A stretch of 45,939 nucleotides of DNA, taken from assembly GCA_019309565.1 (NCBI GenBank), contig JAFDFZ010000034.1, positions 1 through 45,939 of the forward strand, given 5' to 3'. The position numbers were made by a program, and so were the translations under genes. The stretch is from Deltaproteobacteria bacterium (GTDB taxonomy: Bacteria > Desulfobacterota > Desulfobacteria > Desulfobacterales > SURF-15). Positions within the stretch are counted from its first letter, which is position 1; every line of letters starts with the position of its first letter. Of the stretch, positions 27,266-35,998 are shown in pieces. The notes beneath the pieces are model-generated. The model saw only the letters and a list, made by a program, of their open reading frames with translations, was not told the DNA's origin and did no database searches.

Positions 27266-27922
27266 TTATATCCGTCCGGTGCTTTTAAGCGAATCTTTGA
27301 ACACTCTGTAAAAAAGATCATTATCGGCGATAGCCCGAACAAGGATCTTCTCTGCGGCATCTGCATTTTCCACGTTCAGGATCAGGTTGACGCTATGTTT
27401 AAACGCCATCATATTATCAAATGTTCTATACCGCCCACTTATCAAGGTGACGAAGATCTTGCGGCGGATCTCCATGGGAAGCCGCCTAAGATATGTCAGG
27501 ATATCATTCTTACCTGGGTCTTCTGAACCGAAGGATTCGTCCACCAGCACCAGATCATAGACATGGTATCGCATGCACCTCAGTGCATCGGAAATGTCCC
27601 TGGCATCTGTAACATGATATTGCATACTGGATAGCGCAGAGAATATAGCTTTTTTTACTGTGGAATCCGATTCACACACCAGGGCGGTTTTGCCTTCTTT
27701 CTCCACGAAGTCAAAGGGTTTTTCCGAAGCATCGTAGGAGCCTTCGACTATATCATCGGATGCAGGCTTGCTCCCTTCACCGGTATGTTCATGTTTTTGG
27801 GGAGCGTGGATGACGATTTTGTTTTTACACTTGGGACAGGCAGTGGCAATCGTTTTTCCTGAAGGTAGTTTTTCATCCGAGATTTTAAATCGCCGGCTAC
27901 AATGACCACAGACAACTTCCAT
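27266..27922 (-). CDS. Zinc-ribbon/receiver-like protein linked to pilT genes
   Basis: A 218-residue soluble protein with two parts. Residues 1-45 form a zinc ribbon of the MJ0042-type found in many Desulfobacterota and Myxococcota proteins (VCGHCSRRFKI...ATACPKCKNKIVI, four cysteines). After an acidic linker, residues about 78-200 look like a receiver domain: KTALVCESDSTVKKAIFSAL, DLVLVDESFG with a candidate phosphoacceptor aspartate, and TLISGRYRTFDNMMAFKHSVNLILN. No kinase is adjacent. It lies 71 bases downstream of the PilU-like gene on the same strand, which suggests a role in type IV pilus retraction or surface behaviour. That is inference. Confidence 0.7.
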   Translation of the reverse strand: MEVVCGHCSRRFKISDEKLPSGKTIATACPKCKNKIVIHAPQKHEHTGEGSKPASDDIVEGSYDASEKPFDFVEKEGKTALVCESDSTVKKAIFSALSSMQYHVTDARDISDALRCMRYHVYDLVLVDESFGSEDPGKNDILTYLRRLPMEIRRKIFVTLISGRYRTFDNMMAFKHSVNLILNVENADAAEKILVRAIADNDLFYRVFKDSLKSTGRI

Positions 27923-27993
27923 GCATTCTCCTTTAAGGCTTCAGTAAGCATAAAATCGCCCTCGAAACATTCAGAGCCGCAACCCGGGGCCGA

Positions 27994-29169
27994 CTACCGC
28001 TGGGGGTTTGATTTGTCATAATCAGAATCTATTTCAAGCGCTTCAATATCGGTTGTGGCCTCTCCCCTTTTGCTTTTAACCGAATCGATACCGCGGCCCA
28101 CAAGTGATTTTCTTGATGCATATGCCATGGCAGTCTCTTCGGTGACCAACCCCTGTTCGTAAAGTCCGACGATATAGTCGTCGAACGTTGTCATGCCAAA
28201 GGCTTTGCCGGCGGATTGAATTTCATAAAAGGTCTTTCCCTCCGACTCGCCGTGAAGAATGGTGTCTTTGACGCGGATGTTGGTTCCCAAAATGTCAAAA
28301 GCGGCAACACGACCTCCGCCGATTCTGGGCAGCAATCGCTGGGAGACGATCCAGCGAATGGTATCTGCAAGGCGTATTCGAATTTGTTTTTCCTCGTCTA
28401 TTGTAAACATGCCGAGAATACGGTTGATGGTCTGCCCGGCATCGACGGTGTGCAGGGTGGACAGTACGAGATGACCGGTTTCAGCAGCACTCAGTCCTAT
28501 CTCTATCGTCTCTCGATCCCGCATTTCTCCCACCAGGATGACCTTGGGTGCCTGGCGCAGTGCCGCCCGCAGCCCGTTGGCAAAGGTATCGAAGTCCGTT
28601 CCCAGTTCCCTCTGGTTGAAGGTGGCTTTTTTTTGCGGATGCTGAAACTCGATGGGATCTTCAAGCGTAACCACATGAACCGATTTTGTCTCGTTGATTT
28701 CATTTAACACCGCAGCCAGGGAAGTGGACTTTCCTGAGCCGGTGGCTCCGGTAACCAGAACGATGCCGTTTTTTTCCTGGGCGATTTTTTTGAATGCCTC
28801 CGGAAGATTTAAACTCTCCAATGTGGGGACTTCCGTTTCCAGTTTTCTTAGCACAATCGAATACTTGCCGGATTGAGAAAAGATGTTCACCCTGAACCGC
28901 GCCTTATCTCCAAGGGCATAGGACAGATCGCAGGAACCTTCATTGATGAGAATCTCTGTGAGACGGCGATCCTGATTGATCAGATTCAGGGCAAAGATTT
29001 CGGTCTGAAATGGCGTCAGGCTGCCTAGATCAGGCTCCATATCAACACTGACAAGCTCGCCTGAACTTTCAACCTGCAGAGGCTTGCCCACGGTGAGGTT
29101 CAAATCGGACACGTTTCCGTGGGAATCCAGCATCCGGCTGAGAATATGGTCAATCTCTTGTCTCCTCAC
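27994..29169 (-). CDS. PilT/PilU-type pilus retraction ATPase (second paralogue)
   Basis: A hexameric AAA-like secretion ATPase of the PilT family, 391 residues. Visible are the Walker A GATGSGKSTSLAAVLNEI, the Asp box VVTLEDPIEFQH, the His/Glu region LRAALRQAPKVILVGEMRDRETI with Walker B, and LVLSTLHTVDAGQTINRILGMF. It lacks the AIRNLIRE-type motif that marks true PilT in the C-terminal domain and carries a longer tail. That makes it PilU-like. The start codon is GTG 29169. It follows pilT by 24 bases on the same strand and probably modulates or supports retraction. Confidence 0.88.
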   Translation of the reverse strand: MRRQEIDHILSRMLDSHGNVSDLNLTVGKPLQVESSGELVSVDMEPDLGSLTPFQTEIFALNLINQDRRLTEILINEGSCDLSYALGDKARFRVNIFSQSGKYSIVLRKLETEVPTLESLNLPEAFKKIAQEKNGIVLVTGATGSGKSTSLAAVLNEINETKSVHVVTLEDPIEFQHPQKKATFNQRELGTDFDTFANGLRAALRQAPKVILVGEMRDRETIEIGLSAAETGHLVLSTLHTVDAGQTINRILGMFTIDEEKQIRIRLADTIRWIVSQRLLPRIGGGRVAAFDILGTNIRVKDTILHGESEGKTFYEIQSAGKAFGMTTFDDYIVGLYEQGLVTEETAMAYASRKSLVGRGIDSVKSKRGEATTDIEALEIDSDYDKSNPQR

Positions 29170-29193
29170 CTTTATTTTTTTCCTTTTGTTGAC

Positions 29194-30276
29194 TTACGCA
29201 TCCGTAAAATCCGCAGGCGGGGATTTAAGAAAGGCTCTAAACCTTCCCTTGTCGTTTGCCTTCTGGTAGGCTTCATCAGGGCTTATCCATCCTTTGTTTA
29301 ACAAATCCATGATGGCATCATCCAAAAGCTGCATACCGTACTTTTTTCCGGTTTGAATCATGGAGTTGATCTGATGGGTTTTTGATTCTCGAATGAGGTT
29401 TCGCACCGCGGGGGTGGCAATAAGTATTTCCATAGCAGCGCACCGGCCCTTTTTATCTACACGCTTAAAGAGCACCTGCGCTATGACAGCCCGGATCCCA
29501 TCGGCCAGGGTGGATCGAATCTGTGCCTGCTCGTTTGCAGGAAACACCTCAATAATTCTGTCAACGGTTTTAGCAGCACTTGAGGTATGAAGGGTTCCAA
29601 ATACAAGATGGCCGGTGGAAGCCGCTTCTATAGCAAGGGAGATGGTTTCCAGGTCTCTCATTTCACCCACCAAAATTATATCCGGGTCTTCCCTGAGCGC
29701 TCCCCTTAATGCTGCGGCAAAGGATTTGGTATGAAGCCCCACCTCCCTGTGGTTTACAATACATCCCTGGCTTTTGTGAACAAATTCCACCGGATCTTCA
29801 ATGGTGATGATATGGTCTTTACGCTTCCTGTTGGCCTCATCGATGATGGCAGCCAAGGTGGTGGATTTTCCGCTTCCGGTGGGGCCGGTTACCACTACCA
29901 GACCCCGTGGCAGAGAGGCGAGTTTAGGAAGCACCGGCGGCAGGCCCAGTTGCTCTGCGGTCATGATTTTTTCCGGAATCTGCCTGAAAACCGCAGCTAT
30001 ACCATTTTTTTGCATAAAAAAATTGGCTCTAAAACGAGCCAGGCCTGGAATTTCATATCCGAAATCAACGTCACCGGTCTCCTCAAACACCTTCACCTTA
30101 TCTTCAGGCGCGATTTCATAAAGCATGGATCGCAATTCGTCATTGTCCAGGACCTTATATTTGATTCTTTCGATATCGCCTCTTAGACGAAGGGCCGGCT
30201 GTTGACCCGAGACCAGATGAAGATCCGATGCTCCCTGATCATTCATCAGCTTAAAGAATGCATCTATTTTTGCCAT
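29194..30276 (-). CDS. pilT: Twitching motility ATPase PilT
   Basis: Motor ATPase that retracts type IV pili at the inner membrane. 360 residues with LHLVSGQQPALRLRGDI at the N-terminus, Walker A GPTGSGKSTTLAAIIDEA, Asp box IITIEDPVEFVH, and LRGALREDPDIILVGEMRDLETIS. HLVFGTLHTSSAAKTVDRIIEVFP follows, then the diagnostic PAVRNLIRESKTHQINSMIQTG, close to the AIRNLIRE motif required for retraction. It is first of the pilT-pilU-zinc-ribbon group. Pilin and assembly genes are not in the window. The DivIVA-domain gene lies upstream on the same strand after 84 bases. Confidence 0.95.
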   Translation of the reverse strand: MAKIDAFFKLMNDQGASDLHLVSGQQPALRLRGDIERIKYKVLDNDELRSMLYEIAPEDKVKVFEETGDVDFGYEIPGLARFRANFFMQKNGIAAVFRQIPEKIMTAEQLGLPPVLPKLASLPRGLVVVTGPTGSGKSTTLAAIIDEANRKRKDHIITIEDPVEFVHKSQGCIVNHREVGLHTKSFAAALRGALREDPDIILVGEMRDLETISLAIEAASTGHLVFGTLHTSSAAKTVDRIIEVFPANEQAQIRSTLADGIRAVIAQVLFKRVDKKGRCAAMEILIATPAVRNLIRESKTHQINSMIQTGKKYGMQLLDDAIMDLLNKGWISPDEAYQKANDKGRFRAFLKSPPADFTDA

Positions 30277-30360
30277 TCATAGCTCCCAGGGTAAAAAATC
30301 AGATCATATCTAACACTCTATGTATATTCTCGGAAGATTCAGCCAGGTCTTTAATGGTTC

Positions 30361-30858
30361 TCACTGCCGCAGAAATTTCAATCTGGATTCCTCTTCATCA
30401 ACGGTTTCCATCTCCTCTTTTCGAGATTCCAGCAACTTGCCGTGAGCCTCCACAATGGAGCGAATTTGCGTTTCTAACTGAATCCTCTGCCGCTTTAGTT
30501 CAGCTATGTCTTCATGGAGTTGGGCTAATCGATTGTGGGCTCGGTTCAATGTTTTTTCGGCTTTCACTTCTGCATTTGAGATGATGAGCTCAGCAGATTT
30601 TCGGGCATTTTCCTTCATCTGCTCCATGATCTTTTGAGAGCTGACAAGTGCGCGTTTAAACGTTTCCTCACGCTCCCGGTAATCCTGATTTTCCTGGACG
30701 AGCCGTCGGTTTTCCTCTTCCAGTCTTTCACACTTCGCCTCGAGGCAGCCGAGCTCATCTGCTATCTTGTCAAGATACTCATCGACCTCGCTGATATTGT
30801 AACCTCTAAACCGTACCTTGAATCGCTGCTGTTGGATCGTCTGGGCTGTGATCTTCAT
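30361..30858 (-). CDS. DivIVA-domain coiled-coil protein
   Basis: A 165-residue cytoplasmic protein that begins KITAQTIQQQRFKVRFRGYNISEVDEYLDKIADEL, the classic DivIVA membrane-binding head with its FRGY motif. The rest is a long coiled coil (residues about 35-150, rich in Glu, Arg, Lys and Leu). DivIVA proteins mark curved membrane or poles; its precise job in proteobacteria is not defined. ATG 30858 is preferred because the upstream ATG at 30879 overlaps the AGGAGG ribosome site. Neighbours yggT and proC form the DivIVA-YggT-ProC cluster known in many bacteria. Confidence 0.88.
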   Translation of the reverse strand: MKITAQTIQQQRFKVRFRGYNISEVDEYLDKIADELGCLEAKCERLEEENRRLVQENQDYREREETFKRALVSSQKIMEQMKENARKSAELIISNAEVKAEKTLNRAHNRLAQLHEDIAELKRQRIQLETQIRSIVEAHGKLLESRKEEMETVDEEESRLKFLRQ

Positions 30859-30884
30859 CTCTTCCCTGTCCTCCTTCAATAACC

Positions 30885-31184
30885 CTACAGCAAGGCTGCA
30901 GACATTCTCATCAGCGTGCTTACCACAAAGGTGCGTAGAAAAATGACACCCAAAAACACCACTATGGGTGAAAGGTCAATTCCGCCGAAACTAATGGGCA
31001 ACCGGGTTCGAATGGGATACAGGACGGGTTCGGTTACATTATTGATAAATCGAACGATGGGATTAAACGGATCCGGACTCACCCATGACAATATGGCACG
31101 TGCAATGACGATCCACATGAATATCAGCAACACGTAGTCAATCACCTTTGCAAGTGCCATAAACAGGTAACCAATAGCAAACAT
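30885..31184 (-). CDS. YggT-family membrane protein
   Basis: A 99-residue integral membrane protein with two hydrophobic spans (LFMALAKVIDYVLLIFMWIVIARAIL and LSPIVVFLGVIFLRTFVV). The conserved SWVSPDPFNPIVRFINNVTEPVLYPIR joins them. The family is widespread and linked with cell division or osmotic stability, but its activity is unknown. It lies 26 bases upstream of the divIVA-like gene in the same direction, so it is likely cotranscribed. Confidence 0.9.
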   Translation of the reverse strand: MFAIGYLFMALAKVIDYVLLIFMWIVIARAILSWVSPDPFNPIVRFINNVTEPVLYPIRTRLPISFGGIDLSPIVVFLGVIFLRTFVVSTLMRMSAALL

Positions 31185-31382
31185 AAGGGTTAAAACCTCT
31201 TATCTTTTTTTGTTGTCAACAGGACATGTTTCTTGTTCCCGAATGACTTGGAAATTAAATAGATTTTGAGGATAAGTCAAGAATTTTTAACAAATGCGCA
31301 TGGTTGGAAATGATCGAACTTAATACGCTGGTTAATCGTCGGCACGGTAAAAAAAGATGCCTCTCCAGACCGGCATCAATGC

Positions 31383-32222
31383 CTATTGCCGGGAGAAGTT
31401 CTTTACCATCATCTCGCCAAGCTGCTTGGATCGCAGGGTAGCCACCTCAACGGCATTCATCAGTGTTGTGCGAAGTCCTCCTTCTTCCAACGTATGAATT
31501 CCGGCAATGGCAGTGCCGCCTGGAGATGTCACACGATCCCTGAGCCTGCCTGGATGCTCGTTGGTTTCAAGCAGCAGTTTGGCGGAACCCAGTATGGTTT
31601 GAGCGGAGAGAAAAAGGGCTTCTTGTCTTGAAAGACCCATCTTTACCCCTGCATCTGCCAGAGCTGTAACAATCAGAAATATATACGCAGGACCGCTTCC
31701 GCTAAGACCTGTGACCGCATCCATCAGCTCTTCTTCAATGATTATGCTTTTGCCGACCGAATCGAATATGGTCTTTGCCATTTTAAGATCTTCCCGTTTG
31801 GCGTGTTTTCCTCCCGCAATGGCAGCGGCTCCTTCTTTAACAAACGTTGCGATATTGGGCATCACCCGAATAAGGCGCAGTTGCTTTTTCACGCATGATT
31901 CAATGACAGCCAGCGGCACCCCTGCCGCTATTGATATAATCAGCTTGGACATGTTCATCGCAGCAGAGGTTTCCTTAAGTGTTGCAGCCATATTTTGAGG
32001 TTTGACCGCATAGATGAGGATCTCCGATTCTCTTACAACTTTTAGATTGTTTTTGGTCGTTGCAACACCGTATTGGGATTTCACCAGATTCAACCGATCT
32101 GCTCTGACGTCTGAGCAGATGATGTTTTTAGGCGAAGAAACCTTTGAAGCAATGATTCCTCCAACAATGGCCTCTCCCATATTTCCGGTGCCGATGATCC
32201 CGATCTTCTTATTTGATATCAT
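31383..32222 (-). CDS. proC: Pyrroline-5-carboxylate reductase
   Basis: Last step of proline synthesis, NAD(P)H-dependent reduction of P5C. The Rossmann start KKIGIIGTGNMGEAIVGGI, the LIYAVKPQNM and LIISIAAGVPL segments, LIRVMPNIATFVKEGAAAIA, GLSGSGPAYIFLIVTALADAGVKMGL and the C-terminal RDRVTSPGGTAIAGIHTLE are all standard. Full length at 279 residues. It belongs to the proC-yggT-divIVA cluster, separated from yggT by about 200 bases. The proline-degrading enzymes 8 kb away oppose this step, so the organism can both make and use proline. Confidence 0.96.
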   Translation of the reverse strand: MISNKKIGIIGTGNMGEAIVGGIIASKVSSPKNIICSDVRADRLNLVKSQYGVATTKNNLKVVRESEILIYAVKPQNMAATLKETSAAMNMSKLIISIAAGVPLAVIESCVKKQLRLIRVMPNIATFVKEGAAAIAGGKHAKREDLKMAKTIFDSVGKSIIIEEELMDAVTGLSGSGPAYIFLIVTALADAGVKMGLSRQEALFLSAQTILGSAKLLLETNEHPGRLRDRVTSPGGTAIAGIHTLEEGGLRTTLMNAVEVATLRSKQLGEMMVKNFSRQ

Positions 32223-32404
32223 GCATCTTTTTCCTTAACTTCAGTCACTTTATAACCCGATCCTTGTTTCAATAGCCCTCCGAAAAAGGTCACTTTTTCC
32301 GAGCAAAGTTTTGGATGAAGGATAGCCTTCTATATAGTGTTATCATATATCGTGTTTCAGTAAAAAACCAGCGTTTTTTGTTTTACGCTAATTCAACTTA
32401 CAGT

Positions 32405-33877
32405 CTACGCATTAAGATTCAAAGAGTCCCCCGGGGCTTTGGGTGCATATTTTCTTAGAAATCTTAAGAGTTCAAGCTCCATTTTTTCGGCGACCTCTGG
32501 ATATCGATCGATCACGTTTTCTTTTTCCATCCAGTCACAGGTGCGATCAAATTCTGTGGGCGATGGCACCCTATACTCATGGTTTATGCGGTATAGCTCC
32601 GGTTCAGATCGCCTGGTTTTTTCTTCTGAAGCCCACATATAATAGCTCCAGTCCTGATTTCGGATTCTCCAGGAAACATCGAACCAGCCCGATACTGCAA
32701 AATCTCGAACCCTTTCCAGCTCACCTGAAAACAACGGCATAAGGCTGTAACCCTCTATTTCATCAGGGCTTGCTGCTGGATAAGCCGCAGATGGTTTGAA
32801 AGCTACTTGCTTGGCATTGGGGCCGATCACCTGCAAAAACTCCAGGATGGTGGGCATAAGATCTGTTGTATCCACAAATCCCTGGTGCCGCTTTCCGCTG
32901 CCCAAACCCTGCGGGTGACGGATGATAAGTGGAATTCGAGCAAGCTCCTCGTAGGGCCAGCTCTCTTCTTTGAGGAAAAGCCCCCTTTCACCGATAAATT
33001 CCCCATGGTCGGACAAGAAAATGATCATGGAATTGTCCATCATATCAAGTTGTTTGAGTTTGTCCAGAAAGATTCCCAGCCACTTATCGCACATGGAGAT
33101 CATGGCTGCATAAAGAGCCCGAATATGGCCGACCTCGGCGTCTGAAAGCACATCGGCATATCCACCAAACCAGCACATGGGAGGGCCAGAGTATTGCGGG
33201 ACAGGATACAGATTCTGAAACTCAAGGGTTGGATCAAACGGCTCATGGGGATCGAAGGAGTCGATCCAAAGAAACAGATTGTCGCGCCGCTCCTGCCGTT
33301 CAAGCCAGCTCATGGCAGCTTTAAACACCCGTGCAATGAAGCGGTTCTCGTCGCTATCCCACCAGGTGTCCACCCACTGTGAAATGTTTCGTAAATACCG
33401 TCTGTAACGTTCCTGAAGATAATCCGCCGGTCTGACCTTTCTGTTCCTCAAGCTTTTTTTGGTTTCAAAAAGATCAAAGCGCACGTTGATATTCGGATCC
33501 GTCCTATAGGCGTCGCCTTCGTTTCCGCGGATCCATTCAACATAATCGAACCCTCTGGCAAAATTACTGTGCGGATACCGGTGCATATGCTCGGTATCTG
33601 AGATGAGGGCCGATGTGTATTCTCTGCTCCATAACAGTTCGCTTAAAAGCTTATCATTCGCAGAAAGGGCCGCCCAGCCTTTTCTGGTGAGCGTGTATTT
33701 TCCAGTAAAGGCAGCGTTGCGGAACGGCAGGGTCGGCAGCCCCTCTGAATACGCCCTGTCGAAGACCATGCTTTCACTGGCCAATTGATCGATATGGGGG
33801 GTTTTGATCCAATTATTTCCGTAACAACCCAAGTGATCCGCCCTTAAGCTATCCAACAACAGCACGATAACGTTCAT
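32405..33877 (-). CDS. Sulfatase/alkaline phosphatase superfamily hydrolase with Thr at the nucleophile position
   Basis: A 490-residue enzyme of the sulfatase fold. MNVIVLLLDSLRADHLGCYG is the metal-binding N-terminus, WIDSFDPHEPFDP and IFLSDHGEFIGERGLFLKEESWPYEELARIPLII are the second metal and substrate regions. The canonical C/S-x-P-S-R nucleophile motif reads T-L-P-F-R (in GLPTLPFRNAAFTGKY). It therefore cannot form formylglycine, and it may act as a phosphodiesterase or phosphotransferase using threonine, as known for other superfamily members. ATG 33877 is chosen because AGGAGG sits seven bases upstream. It directly follows the broken aminotransferase gene. Confidence 0.88.
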   Translation of the reverse strand: MNVIVLLLDSLRADHLGCYGNNWIKTPHIDQLASESMVFDRAYSEGLPTLPFRNAAFTGKYTLTRKGWAALSANDKLLSELLWSREYTSALISDTEHMHRYPHSNFARGFDYVEWIRGNEGDAYRTDPNINVRFDLFETKKSLRNRKVRPADYLQERYRRYLRNISQWVDTWWDSDENRFIARVFKAAMSWLERQERRDNLFLWIDSFDPHEPFDPTLEFQNLYPVPQYSGPPMCWFGGYADVLSDAEVGHIRALYAAMISMCDKWLGIFLDKLKQLDMMDNSMIIFLSDHGEFIGERGLFLKEESWPYEELARIPLIIRHPQGLGSGKRHQGFVDTTDLMPTILEFLQVIGPNAKQVAFKPSAAYPAASPDEIEGYSLMPLFSGELERVRDFAVSGWFDVSWRIRNQDWSYYMWASEEKTRRSEPELYRINHEYRVPSPTEFDRTCDWMEKENVIDRYPEVAEKMELELLRFLRKYAPKAPGDSLNLNA

Positions 33878-33924
33878 TTCCTTACCTCCTGGTTCACAGG
33901 AATCCCTTTTCCGACTCAATATGC

Positions 33925-34453
33925 TCACATCTTATCAATTGGGGTTCCTTCTTTAGCGGTGATTTCGTCGTATTTTGCCATCAGCATCCGGGTCAGCTTC
34001 CCGGGAACTTCAGCTCCAATGGATCTGCCGTCCATTTCCTTTACCGGTACAATTTCTCCAACGGTGCCACATATAAACACTTCATCTGCATTATAAAAAT
34101 CATACAGGGAAAGATCTTTTTCGATGGTACGGATACCGTTGCTTTCCGCTATCCGCATGACCAGCCCTCTTGTAATGCCAACGATGATATGCTTGGTGGT
34201 GGCAGTGAGCAGCAGCTCATCCTTAACCATGGACATCGTGGTGCCATTGGTTTCTGCCACAAACCCGTGTTCGTCCAGCATTCGTCCAGCATGAAAACCC
34301 GGCCATGATAAACGCGAATGCCTTCATGACGCCATCTCTGTGCATAAAACCACTGTCGTAAACTGATATGACGGCTTCGGATTTTTTTACCATCTCTCCG
34401 TTTACATAAACAATCGTATCATCTGCTTTCATTAAAAACCTCTTCGTGGCCAT
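33925..34453 (-). pseudogene. Branched-chain amino-acid aminotransferase-like (class IV), internally deleted
   Basis: Class IV PLP aminotransferase remnant. The N-terminal part IVYVNGEMVKKSEAVISVYDSGFMHRDGVM is followed, after loss of about one base near 34322, by GIRVYHGRVFMLDE in another frame. This then joins MLDEHGFVAETNGTTMSMVKDEL and the C-terminal part to 33925. The intervening 120 or more residues, including the PLP-binding lysine, are absent. The junction carries a perfect tandem of the 11-base unit tgctggacgaa (34270-34291 on the plus strand as ttcgtccagca twice). It cannot be functional. The exact substrate class, branched-chain or D-amino acid, is not resolvable. Confidence 0.85.
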
Positions 34454-34555
34454 TTTCCGAAATTACAATGACACCGATTTACGTTGCGAGTCGATTTTAT
34501 GTCGGGAACATTGAAAAGCCATTTATTAATCCAACGCTCTTTCAAAGGCTTTTTC

Positions 34556-35560
34556 TTAAGTTAATAGAAATCCCGAACCCAGAGGATCAGAGGGATCTAT
34601 GACATAATTAGAGAATCCAGTGATGAAAGCACTAGAAGTAATTTCTGGGATAGCAGCTTTTAAATCTCCAACAGAAACCTCAGATACTAATCGACCTCGA
34701 AAATTCGTGCCGATTATGCTCTCATTGATAAATTCTTCATTTAACTTAAGCTCATTCTTTGACCACAAAGTAGCCATTCGAGCACATGTACCAGTGCCAC
34801 AAGGTGACCGATCTTGACGAGCTTTTGCCGAAACCACAACGTTTTTTGCGTGAGCTTCAGGATGTGTTGGTTTATCATAGATTAGTACAAAATTAACCTT
34901 ATTGATATTCTGCTTTTTTGGATGACTTACCTTGATTTCTGAGTTTACTAATTTTTTTATGATCATAGCTGCTTCGCTAATTTTATAAGCATTTTTTGTT
35001 TCAACTGTAAGTCCTATATCACTGGCATTTACTATAGCATAGAAGTTTCCTCCAAATGCTATATCCACATTTATAGTACCGATCTTTGGTACACTAATTT
35101 CTTTCGATAAGTAAAAAAATGCTGGAACATTTCGTATTGTAACTTCTTCTACCTTTTCTTTATTAACTTTGGCGTAACCAGTAATTAATCCAGCTGGTGT
35201 ATCTAATACAATTTTTGTATATGGTTCAATATGCTCGACAAATCCACACTCAATGAGGACAGTAATAATACCAATACTGGCATGACCGCACATATCAAGG
35301 TATTTCGTTGTACTCATAAAAATAGCACCAAAGTCTGCTTCGGGACTGCAGGGAGAAGTCAATATTGCACCAAACATGCTACCATGACCTCTAGGTTCAT
35401 GCATTAATGCGTTTCGTAAATGGCCAAATTTTTTACTAAAATATTCTTGTTTATCTTTCATGGTTTTTCCATGTATAGGAGGAATACCACTGTAAACTAC
35501 CCTAGTAGGCATACCTGCAGTATGAGATTCTATTGTTGAAATAAATTTTTTAAAATGCAT
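34556..35560 (-). CDS. Proline racemase / 4-hydroxyproline epimerase
   Basis: A cofactor-independent two-base racemase, 334 residues. Both catalytic cysteines are visible: C91 in YLDMCGHASIG and C254 in RSPCGTGTCARMA. Members with a threonine in place of the second cysteine are dehydratases, so this one should be a racemase or epimerase. Proline racemase and hydroxyproline 2-epimerase cannot be separated here. It is the first gene of an A+T-rich block with a TTT importer, an aspartate-dehydrogenase-like enzyme and proline dehydrogenase, which suits uptake and breakdown of proline or hydroxyproline. The start (ATG 35560) has a weak ribosome site. Confidence 0.9.
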   Translation of the reverse strand: MHFKKFISTIESHTAGMPTRVVYSGIPPIHGKTMKDKQEYFSKKFGHLRNALMHEPRGHGSMFGAILTSPCSPEADFGAIFMSTTKYLDMCGHASIGIITVLIECGFVEHIEPYTKIVLDTPAGLITGYAKVNKEKVEEVTIRNVPAFFYLSKEISVPKIGTINVDIAFGGNFYAIVNASDIGLTVETKNAYKISEAAMIIKKLVNSEIKVSHPKKQNINKVNFVLIYDKPTHPEAHAKNVVVSAKARQDRSPCGTGTCARMATLWSKNELKLNEEFINESIIGTNFRGRLVSEVSVGDLKAAIPEITSSAFITGFSNYVIDPSDPLGSGFLLT

Positions 35561-35777
35561 TATTGAACTTTATAAATTAAAAATAACAAGTATGTTAACA
35601 AGATTGGATTGACTTCCTATTAGCGGATTCGGTGCCTATTTATAACTTGCTAGCAGCCACATATGATCTTTAAAAGTATAATCCTGCCTTGTCTGTAATT
35701 GCCGAAGCTTAAATAGTTTATCATAACATTTTTAAATCCCAAAAAACCCTTAAAAAAATTCACTCATGTCTGTGCTT

Positions 35778-35951
35778 AAGGGGCTATCAATAAATCCCAA
35801 ACCCATCACCAAAATCATGGGAATATTGATAAAAGGTGGTCTGATATAGGCTTTCCTTTAACTTTTAGTGTAAAGTAAAATCGCTATAGTTCATTATTAA
35901 TAGAAGGTAGCGTTGAATTAAATGGTGGATTTTGGGATATTGAAGCCCCTT
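35778..35951. repeat. 174-bp inverted-repeat-bounded non-coding element
   Basis: The ends aaggggctatcaataaatcc (from 35778) and tgggatattgaagcccctt (35933-35951) are imperfect inverted repeats. No gene lies inside. It occupies part of the 438-base spacer 35561-35998 between the racemase and tctC. Nothing else was recognised in that spacer. It may be a small MITE or a long terminator-like hairpin. Confidence 0.4.
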
Positions 35952-35998
35952 TCTAAAATGCCATTTTTTATTAATGATATAAATTTATCAAATTGTCT

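Noticed and set aside
28216..28707. 163-codon plus-strand frame opposite the PilU-like gene
   Set aside because: The minus strand encodes conserved ATPase motifs over the same bases.
29731..30186. 151-codon plus-strand frame opposite pilT
   Set aside because: Antisense shadow; the PilT Walker and Asp-box motifs lie on the other strand.
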